5,851 bases of DNA from Paracoccaceae bacterium (GTDB lineage: Bacteria > Pseudomonadota > Alphaproteobacteria > Rhodobacterales > Rhodobacteraceae). A program made the position numbers and the translations under genes. The notes below the pieces were generated by a model that ran no database searches, was not told where the DNA came from, and saw only the letters and a program-made list of their open reading frames with translations. The stretch spans positions 6,838 to 12,688 of the forward strand of contig NVSA01000007.1 of assembly GCA_002401045.1 (NCBI GenBank), read 5' to 3'. Positions 1-5,486 of this stretch are shown in pieces; the first letter of the stretch is position 1; every line of letters starts with the position of its first letter.

Positions 1-468
1 ATCCAGATCAAAGTTGATGCTATCCGAGACTGTTGCGCTATCCAGTTGGGTGATTGCGCCCCGAAAATAATAGTGCGGTTTTGGCCCTCTTATGATGGGG
101 CTTAGCAAATCGATTTGTCCTGGATCTTTTTCATAAGACTGATCAATAAAAACAAAGGCTTTGCTTTTGACGTTCATTTGGTTGATCGCGTTAATCAACA
201 TTTCATCGGCACCGACTTTAACCTTGGTCGACTTATCAGTAATACTAGTTGAAGAGAGCCGTGTTCTAGGCGTGCCTTTTTGTAAGATGAGGGTGTCCAT
301 ACAGCGTAGAGATGCGGAAAAAGATGTGAAATTACGTATAGGGCGGTTGTCGGGTTGCGCGACATGTTTTGCCATATTTGCGTTTATTGTTGTACAAGAT
401 GACAGCGCAAAACTAAGTAGAATTGGGGTCATTATTTTACAAAGAGTGTTCCAGTGTCGGTAGGTCAA
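1..468 (-). CDS. CsgG/HfaB-like outer-membrane lipoprotein, 3' end cut by window edge
   Basis: The minus-strand frame is open from the left edge to a stop upstream of position 530. The only ATG near the front (432) would place the lipobox cysteine at residue 13 with no positive charge before it. A TTG at 468, preceded by GGA six bases upstream, gives a more believable lipoprotein signal: n-region with Arg and Lys, hydrophobic stretch IMTPILLSFAL, then LSSC with Cys25. I therefore chose the TTG, though ATG 432 remains possible. The mature part has an LRCMDTLIL segment, then ITDKSTKVKVGADEMLINAI and YYFRGAITQLDS. This order (conserved Cys segment, ITD..GK strand, helix, GxITxL strand) matches the CsgG/HfaB fold as I remember it. 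Those proteins form outer-membrane pores or anchors for curli or holdfast. The C-terminal part, including any pore region, is outside the window. The family call is recognition rather than a search result. The gene lies 77 bp downstream of the phosphatase on the same strand, so co-transcription is possible. Confidence 0.6.
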   Translation of the reverse strand, partial: MTYRHWNTLCKIMTPILLSFALSSCTTINANMAKHVAQPDNRPIRNFTSFSASLRCMDTLILQKGTPRTRLSSTSITDKSTKVKVGADEMLINAINQMNVKSKAFVFIDQSYEKDPGQIDLLSPIIRGPKPHYYFRGAITQLDSATVSDSINFDLD

Positions 469-545
469 TGTGGATCCGTCGTTTTGATACGACCTTGGGC
501 TACCTTTGTTTAAGTTTTGTAAATTTAGTCGGTTATCTGTGAGGT

Positions 546-1805
546 TTATTTGGAAAATTCAAATAAAATTGCAGATAAATCATCGTATAAAGCGTGCCCA
601 TCAGCGAATTGTGTCACGTCCCAAATGATATCGTTTAAATATTCTAATCCTTTATGATCTGTATGATTAAGTAAGCTTTTACAAAGTCGATCTTCGTCAT
701 AAAGCGCATCTTTGCAGTTTTGGCATTCAGTAATCCCATCTGAATATAAGAATAAACGATCGCCTTGTTTTAGCTCTAAAGTTTCGGTTACGTAGTTCGC
801 GCCAGAGATTAAGCCAATAGGAGGCCCCCCTGTTCCGACCAGTTCGGTGGTGTTGTTCGCGCGCACAATAATTGGATAGGGGTGCCCTGCTTGCACAAAG
901 GAAGTGTGTCCTGTCTCAAGGTCGATATCAGCGTAAGCCATTGTGAAATAGTGTTCGGTTTCCATATCTTTGAGCATACGTTTGTTTAAAGATCTTGCCA
1001 CTTGCGCGGGGCTGCGTGGCTCGTATCCGCCTGAAGGTGTACGTTCAAAAGCAACGTTTTGGGCTTTGGTATTCGGATTTAGATAACCTGCCAGTCTGGC
1101 CGTCAAAAGAGCGGACGAAATACCATGCCCGGACACATCAATTGAATATAGTCCAAGTCTTGTTTTGCTGATTTTGAAAAAACCAATAAGATCACCACCG
1201 ACATGCCCAGAGGATTGGAATAAAATCGAAACATCGCCCTGTTCAAGCTTGGTAAGCGGTTCGGGTAGCAAAGACATTTGCAAATGCTCAGCTTCGATTA
1301 AATCCTTATGGATTTCATCATGTAGCGTTTGCAATTCATTTAAGGTGTCAGTGATTTCTTGGTTCTTAGCCTGTAATTTTTGTTGCATGCCTAAGACACG
1401 TTGGCCTGCTTGGATGCGGGCGAAAAGTTCTTCTTGATTAACAGGCTTGGACAAGAAATCGTCGGCCCCTTGGGCGAGACCTTCAACAACCTCTTCTTTC
1501 GCGGATTTTGAGGTAAGTAATATGAAATAACCATAACGATCTGTTTCGAGTTTTTTGAAAGCCTTACAAAACTCTAACCCATCCATTTCTGGCATTACCC
1601 AATCACTAATGACCATATCAAATTTATGTTTGTGACATTTTTGCAAAGCGTCTTTGGCGCTGAGGCAGTGGACAGCGTCAAAGCCCCATTTTTGCAAATA
1701 AGCCCCGACGATTTTAAGTTGTAGTTTGCTGTCATCGACCAGCAAAATTTTTGTGTCATGCGCAAGGTAATCAATGGATTGTTGCAGTCGCTTGAAATCT
1801 GACAC
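546..1805 (-). CDS. Response regulator with C-terminal SpoIIE/PP2C-type Ser/Thr phosphatase
   Basis: Cytoplasmic signalling protein of 419 residues. Residues about 19-138 form a receiver domain with the acidic pair D24/D25, phosphoacceptor D68 (ISDWVMPEMDG), T98 and K120 (LSKPV). Residues about 135-175 are heptad-like and rich in Gln, Glu and Leu, probably a coiled coil. Residues about 175-419 are a SpoIIE/RsbU-type PP2C phosphatase with metal-binding motifs GGD (D205), DVSGHG (D223), AGHPYP, YSDGITE (D356) and YDDLS (D408/D409). All key residues are present, so it should be active. Family members dephosphorylate anti-sigma-factor antagonists and are switched by receiver phosphorylation. Unlike Pseudomonas HsbR, no C-terminal kinase domain follows. 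The start is a GTG with AAAGAG six bases upstream; an in-frame stop at 1818-1820 leaves no longer option. The gene is divergent from the polysaccharide operon, whose last gene encodes an Hpt protein and is a candidate phosphodonor (inference). The substrate antagonist is not in the window. Confidence 0.93.
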   Translation of the reverse strand: MSDFKRLQQSIDYLAHDTKILLVDDSKLQLKIVGAYLQKWGFDAVHCLSAKDALQKCHKHKFDMVISDWVMPEMDGLEFCKAFKKLETDRYGYFILLTSKSAKEEVVEGLAQGADDFLSKPVNQEELFARIQAGQRVLGMQQKLQAKNQEITDTLNELQTLHDEIHKDLIEAEHLQMSLLPEPLTKLEQGDVSILFQSSGHVGGDLIGFFKISKTRLGLYSIDVSGHGISSALLTARLAGYLNPNTKAQNVAFERTPSGGYEPRSPAQVARSLNKRMLKDMETEHYFTMAYADIDLETGHTSFVQAGHPYPIIVRANNTTELVGTGGPPIGLISGANYVTETLELKQGDRLFLYSDGITECQNCKDALYDEDRLCKSLLNHTDHKGLEYLNDIIWDVTQFADGHALYDDLSAILFEFSK

Positions 1806-1843
1806 GAGGGGCTCTTTTTATGACTAAGTTTGTAAAATCCACT

Positions 1844-1904
1844 TATTGGTTTAAAACTGTGTGAAGGAAAAAAAATGAAAAAGAAAAATTTTAAGTAACC
1901 AATA
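1844..1904. repeat. Widely spaced 8-bp perfect inverted repeat (possible operator pair)
   Basis: TATTGGTT at 1844-1851 and its exact reverse complement AACCAATA at 1897-1904 flank the A-rich tract in the divergent intergenic region. Allowing a 2-3 base shift, the similarity extends inward to TTAAAA on both sides. The arm centres are 53 bp apart, close to five helical turns, so two bound proteins would sit on the same face of the DNA. This could be a pair of half-operators or chance in AT-rich DNA. Confidence 0.35.
1864..1898 (+). promoter_or_regulatory. Possible leader mini-ORF (MKKKNFK) with strong RBS
   Basis: AAGGA at 1864-1868 lies six bases before ATG 1875, which opens a seven-codon frame MKKKNFK ending in TAA at 1896-1898. 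The stop lies 35 nt upstream of the GT2 start. The ribosome binding site is at least as good as those of the real genes nearby. The product is too short to recognise. It could be a translated leader controlling the operon, or a chance result of the A-rich tract. It matters only if transcription starts upstream of about 1860. Confidence 0.3.
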
Positions 1905-1923
1905 TTTAGGAAGGTTTTGCGAC

Positions 1924-1954
1924 AAGGTGGGGAATGATTGCAAAAGGATGTGCG
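1924..1954 (+). promoter_or_regulatory. Tandem ribosome binding sites offering two GT2 starts
   Basis: AAGG at 1924-1927 sits six bases before ATG 1934, and AAGGA at 1944-1948 sits six bases before an in-frame ATG at 1955. Both spacings are good, and the second site matches the Shine-Dalgarno consensus better. The two starts differ by seven residues (MIAKGCA), all cytoplasmic, so function would not change. The longer start is used for the CDS entry, but the sequence does not decide between them. Confidence 0.45.
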
Positions 1955-3808
1955 ATGCGGCCCCTAAAAGAATTTTATTTTTCAGCGTTTGAAGAGCGAC
2001 AGCCGAATGCGCCTTTGCCGCATTGCCGCAAAATTGAATTTATTTGGCAGGTGCTGGCCAGTTGTGCCGTGGCGTTGGGCGCGTGGTATCTGTCGTGGCG
2101 GTGGCTGCATTCACTAAATATGGACAATTTATGGTTTTCGGTTCTGGTGGTGTCGGCGGAAACCTGTGCCTTTATTGGGTTGCTTCTGTTCGTGCATAAC
2201 CTTTGGTCGATAAATGACACACCACAAACGCCACCGCCTAAAAAGCGTTCTGAAGTTGTACCTAATGCAACTGATGAGTTGCCGATCAGTGTTGATGTGT
2301 TCTTGCCGACCTATAATGAAGACCCTGAATTGACGCGGTATTCGATCCGTGATGCGAAAAACATTTCATATGCGACACCTTTGGATTTACGCGTGCATGT
2401 TTTGGATGATGGCAATCGATCTGAAATGAAACGCGTCGCAGAGGAGGAAGGTGTGAACTATATAACCCGTGCGAATAACCTTGGGTATAAGGCTGGGAAC
2501 CTTCGAAATGCGATGGAGCAAACTTACGGCGATTTTATCGTTATTTTGGATTCAGACACCCGCCCTTTTACAACATTATTAACCCATACTTTGGGGTATT
2601 TTCGAGATCCGGATGTTGCTTGGGTGCAAACCCCGCAGTGGTTTTATGATATCCCACAAGGTCGCCCGTTGAGTTGGGAATGGGGGCATAAATATGGGCG
2701 TATGTGGGCTTTGGCTGCCAAAGGTTTTGAAAAATGTATCGGGCATATTTGGGTTGGCCGTGACCCATTCGTGAATGATACAACGATGTTTTATGATATT
2801 ATTCAGAGACGTAGAAATGGTGCGAATGCCTCTTTTTGCTGTGGTGCAGGGTCTATTCATAGACGCGAAGCCATTATGGAGGTTGCCTTAAAAGATTTTG
2901 CGGATTGTATCGACAAACATGCGGCGCGGTATTGCAGTTTAGCAGATAAAGAAGACCAACTCGTTTTGAACCGTAAACTCAAGCAGGCGTTTTCTCTAAC
3001 AACGGAATTAACGCCTTATAAGTTTCATGTGTCCGAAGATATTTACACTTCTATTTTGTTGCACAGGGATACAAACCGCCAATGGAAATCAGTTTATCAT
3101 CCAGGTGTTGAAAGTAAGATGTTATCCCCCTTGGACATTCAAAGCTGGGCAATGCAGCGGTTTAAATATGCAGGGGGAAGCATTGATATTTTATTCAATG
3201 ATTGTCCACTCTTTCGCGCAGGGCTAACGATGCGTCAAAGGCTGATGTATGGGGCAACTTTCTGGTCATACTTAAGTGCTTTGTGGACTATTGTTTTTAT
3301 CGCTGCTCCCTTGATGGCACTGTTGTTTAGAATATCACCAATAGACGCATATTCGGTTGAGTTTTTTGCACATCTTTTACCGTTTTTAGTTCTGCATGAA
3401 TTGGCCGCAATGTTTGGAACTTGGGGGGTGGATAACAGACAGGGGAAAATGCTAAGTATCGCGTTCTTTTCGCTCAATTTACGTGCCATATGGACAGTTT
3501 TATGCGGCAAAGAAATACGTTTTAAGGTAACGCCAAAAGAACGGGTTGAAGATCGCCATTTACAGGTTATCTACCCCCAGATCATCGTTGTGATTTTAAC
3601 CGCTATTGCCCTATTGTTTGCAATTTTTAACGTGTTTCTGGATCCTGAGCATACAGATATGGGTATGTTGGTCGTAAATGGATTTTGGGCATTTTATAAC
3701 GCCTACGCAATGACGATATTGATCAACGCAGCTTTTTGGACCCCTCACAGAGATCACGCCATGGCCCTTGATGTGGAAAATTGTATTACAAAGGGTAGCG
3801 TTGTATGA
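1934..3808 (+). CDS. Membrane GT2 polysaccharide synthase, cellulose-synthase-like, no PilZ domain
   Basis: Inner-membrane processive-type glycosyltransferase of 624 residues. It is expected to polymerise a glycan from a nucleotide sugar and move it through its own membrane channel. There are two membrane helices at about 37-60 and 67-91. The cytoplasmic GT2 domain starts at ISVDVFLPTYNEDPE (about 118-132) and carries DDG (158-160), DSD (D206/D208, the DxD sugar-nucleotide site), VQTPQWFYD (231-239), FCCG (301-304), SED (367-369, place of the catalytic TED) and QRFKYAGG (408-415, place of QxxRW). About four or five further helices follow between 443 and 603, with RFKVTPK (529-535) as in BcsA. 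BcsA usually continues into a PilZ c-di-GMP receptor; this protein stops after the last helix. The QRFKY and FCCG variants may be normal for this alphaproteobacterial subfamily. The substrate cannot be read from sequence, so bcsA is not assigned. It overlaps the next gene by 4 nt. Confidence 0.92.
   Translation: MIAKGCAMRPLKEFYFSAFEERQPNAPLPHCRKIEFIWQVLASCAVALGAWYLSWRWLHSLNMDNLWFSVLVVSAETCAFIGLLLFVHNLWSINDTPQTPPPKKRSEVVPNATDELPISVDVFLPTYNEDPELTRYSIRDAKNISYATPLDLRVHVLDDGNRSEMKRVAEEEGVNYITRANNLGYKAGNLRNAMEQTYGDFIVILDSDTRPFTTLLTHTLGYFRDPDVAWVQTPQWFYDIPQGRPLSWEWGHKYGRMWALAAKGFEKCIGHIWVGRDPFVNDTTMFYDIIQRRRNGANASFCCGAGSIHRREAIMEVALKDFADCIDKHAARYCSLADKEDQLVLNRKLKQAFSLTTELTPYKFHVSEDIYTSILLHRDTNRQWKSVYHPGVESKMLSPLDIQSWAMQRFKYAGGSIDILFNDCPLFRAGLTMRQRLMYGATFWSYLSALWTIVFIAAPLMALLFRISPIDAYSVEFFAHLLPFLVLHELAAMFGTWGVDNRQGKMLSIAFFSLNLRAIWTVLCGKEIRFKVTPKERVEDRHLQVIYPQIIVVILTAIALLFAIFNVFLDPEHTDMGMLVVNGFWAFYNAYAMTILINAAFWTPHRDHAMALDVENCITKGSVV
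3791..3795 (+). promoter_or_regulatory. RBS of the DUF3131 gene inside the GT2 gene
   Basis: AAGGG lies nine bases upstream of ATG 3805, within the last codons of the synthase gene. Together with the ATGA overlap (3805-3808) it supports translational coupling and fixes the start of the second operon gene. Confidence 0.6.
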
Positions 3809-5142
3809 GTATTGTGGATAATATTGTGCGTGCACGCAGTCATGTGTCCTTTATTATCGGGTTATGTTTGGCTGCCAGCATTGCAATTACTTTGGACACC
3901 CAATTCGGTTCTGCATATTTTTCACCTAATACCGCAGTTATTGTGCGTAGTGCTGATCAGACAAAGCTGGCTGCACATGCGCCACTTAGTGTTGCAGATA
4001 TCGAAGATGCGCGTGTTGCATGGCAATATTTTGATCGCAATTACAATTCAAAAACAGGCTTGGTTAATTCGGTTGATGGCTTCCCGTCGACGACCATCTG
4101 GGACCAAGCATCGTATTTACTCGGGATGATTTCCGCATACCGTATTGGAGTTATTTCGGAAGATGTGTTTGATCAGCGTCTTGCTCAGGTTTTGGCAACA
4201 CTAAATGACTTACCTTTATTTGCCGATGTTTTGCCAAATAAAGCTTATAATACTCAGTCGCTTATGATGACTGATTATTCAAATAGGGCTACCGAGAGGG
4301 GCATTGGTTGGTCTGCATTGGATATCGCGCGTATGACCGTGCCGTTAAATATAATTCTGTATGATTATCCAAAGCATAGCGCCTTGGCGGCACAATTGTT
4401 AACGCGTTGGAATTTTCAGGCAATGCTAGAGAATGGTCAATTACAAGGTGCACGCCTGCATGCCGAAACAAATTTACCAGAAACGATACAAGAGGGGCGT
4501 TTAGGCTATGAAGAATACGGTGCGCGTGCTGTGAGTCTACTTGGATTAGATGCCATGACTGCTAGCCGTTACGATGATTATATAGATTTTGAAACTGTTT
4601 CAGGGCAAGAAATTGCTGTGGATAGCCGCCGTTTTGAACAGTTTGGTGCGCCTAATTATGTTGTTAGTGAGCCGTATATATTGATGGCGATTGAATTCGG
4701 CCTAGACCGCGAGGCGCAAGAATTAGCCCACCGAATTTATAAAGCACAAGAAACCCGCGCACGTATAACGGGCACCCTGACGGCGGTAAGCGAAGATAAT
4801 ATTAACCAAGAACCGTACTTTCTATACAATACGGTTTTTGCGAACGGGCAAGCTTGGAATACTGTGTCTGAGGATGGCACATCTTACCCTGATTTACGTA
4901 CAGTTTCGACCAAAGCGGCCTTTGGTTGGCACGCGTTATACCAAACGGATTATACAAACCTTTTGATGCAAGAAATTGAGCGTACAAAAACGCCTGATCG
5001 TGGTTGGGTCTCGGGGCTCTATGAAAAAGACGGTAGTTTAAATGATGTGGCAACCGCAAACACCAATGGTATTATTTTAGAAGTTCTTAATTACAAGGCA
5101 AATGGGCCTTTGTTGGCCGCGCGATTTATGAAGGATAAATAA
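3805..5142 (+). CDS. Membrane-anchored DUF3131 protein, putative periplasmic glycan-acting partner
   Basis: A 445-residue protein with an N-terminal signal anchor (about 14-30, preceded by Arg8, Arg11) and no other membrane helix, so the body should be periplasmic. From about residue 60 it matches DUF3131 as I know it: ARVAWQYFDRNYNSKTGLVN (70-88), SVDGFPSTTIWDQASYLLG (89-107), GIGWSALDIARM (167-177), RLGYEEYGA (232-240), SEPYILMAIEFGLD (288-301), TGTLTAVSEDN (322-332), YNTVFANG (341-348), STKAAFGWHALY (368-379) and TANTNGIILEVL (418-429). The repeated aromatic and acidic helix motifs recall all-helical barrel glycosidases of the glucoamylase type; conserved acids such as D91, D100, E236/E237, E289 and E330/D331 could be catalytic or sugar-binding. 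That is inference, as the domain has no function I can state. Its start overlaps the synthase stop by ATGA, so the two are translationally coupled and probably act on the same glycan. Confidence 0.88.
   Translation: MSIVDNIVRARSHVSFIIGLCLAASIAITLDTQFGSAYFSPNTAVIVRSADQTKLAAHAPLSVADIEDARVAWQYFDRNYNSKTGLVNSVDGFPSTTIWDQASYLLGMISAYRIGVISEDVFDQRLAQVLATLNDLPLFADVLPNKAYNTQSLMMTDYSNRATERGIGWSALDIARMTVPLNIILYDYPKHSALAAQLLTRWNFQAMLENGQLQGARLHAETNLPETIQEGRLGYEEYGARAVSLLGLDAMTASRYDDYIDFETVSGQEIAVDSRRFEQFGAPNYVVSEPYILMAIEFGLDREAQELAHRIYKAQETRARITGTLTAVSEDNINQEPYFLYNTVFANGQAWNTVSEDGTSYPDLRTVSTKAAFGWHALYQTDYTNLLMQEIERTKTPDRGWVSGLYEKDGSLNDVATANTNGIILEVLNYKANGPLLAARFMKDK
5131..5135 (+). promoter_or_regulatory. 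RBS of the Hpt gene inside the DUF3131 gene
   Basis: AAGGA lies eight bases before ATG 5144, inside the last codons of the DUF3131 gene. This near-consensus site fixes the Hpt start and shows the Hpt gene is the third gene of the operon. Confidence 0.65.
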
Positions 5143-5143
5143 T

Positions 5144-5485
5144 ATGATTGATTGGATACAATTGCGTCAACTGCAAAGTGATGTTGGTAAAGATGAAATG
5201 GATGAAGTGGTCGAGTTGTTTCTAACGGAGGTTGATGAAGCGATTGAAGTCTTTCAAAAAAATGTTGGAGCGATGGCGTTTGCAGATAAAGGTGCCGCCT
5301 ATCATTTTTTAAAAGGTTGCGCTTTCAATTTGGGGTTTCAAGCGTTTGGTGAAAAATGTTCAGAGGGTGAAGAGGTTAGTAAGCAAAACAAAAATCCAGA
5401 TATATCTTTGTCAGACTTGGTCGCACTTTACGCTGCCTCTAAGGATGTTTTTCACCGTAATTATAAAGCCGAGATGATTCTATAG
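5144..5485 (+). CDS. Single-domain histidine phosphotransfer (Hpt) protein
   Basis: A small cytoplasmic protein of 113 residues, the usual size for a stand-alone Hpt. The predicted phospho-accepting histidine is H54 in YHFLKGCAFNLGF (53-65), matching the family pattern HxLKGxxxxLG, with Cys59 where Ser is more common. The N-terminal helices (DEMDEVVELFLTEVDEAIEV, 17-36) are typical of the four-helix bundle. The C-terminal 30 residues are also helical but less conserved. Hpt proteins carry phosphate between hybrid histidine kinases and response regulators. The obvious candidate partner is the receiver-phosphatase encoded at the other end of this locus, as in the HptB-HsbR pair of Pseudomonas aeruginosa; this is inference from context and no hybrid kinase is in the window. 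It follows the DUF3131 gene after a single base and is the last gene of the operon. Its stop lies one base from the stop of the convergent hydrolase gene. Confidence 0.88.
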   Translation: MIDWIQLRQLQSDVGKDEMDEVVELFLTEVDEAIEVFQKNVGAMAFADKGAAYHFLKGCAFNLGFQAFGEKCSEGEEVSKQNKNPDISLSDLVALYAASKDVFHRNYKAEMIL

Positions 5486-5486
5486 G

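Larger units (their letters stand above)
1806..1933. promoter_or_regulatory. Shared divergent regulatory region between phosphatase and polysaccharide operon
   Basis: These 128 bp separate the two divergent start codons and must hold the promoters of both transcription units. The middle (about 1864-1894) is extremely A-rich on the plus strand, including a run of eight A at 1868-1875 and AAAATTTT at 1885-1892, so it is likely curved or easily melted. An exact inverted repeat (TATTGGTT / AACCAATA) flanks this tract. I could not pick a convincing -35/-10 pair for either direction; TTGTAA at 1830 followed by TAAAAC at 1852 is the best rightward pair I found and it is weak. Confidence 0.6.

Noticed and set aside
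161..463. Plus-strand open frame of 100 codons starting with a hydrophobic stretch
   Set aside because: It is antisense to the lipoprotein frame, which has a lipobox and family-like motifs; this frame has no ribosome site or recognisable motif.
1165..1437. Cysteine- and serine-rich plus-strand open frame opposite the phosphatase
   Set aside because: It is antisense to the coiled-coil and phosphatase coding region; the composition reflects the opposite strand's codons.
1830..1857. TTGTAA / TAAAAC as a sigma-70 promoter for the GT2 operon
   Set aside because: Both boxes match poorly and the region is so AT-rich that such pairs are expected by chance; mentioned only as the best weak candidate.
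1887..1904. CtrA-type site (TTAA-N7-TTAA or TTAACC) around TTTTAAGTAACC
   Set aside because: Only one TTAA half is present and the spacing to a second half is wrong.
1934..3808. Calling the synthase bcsA
   Set aside because: No PilZ domain, no bcsB, bcsZ or bcsC in the window, and altered catalytic motifs; the product sugar cannot be deduced.
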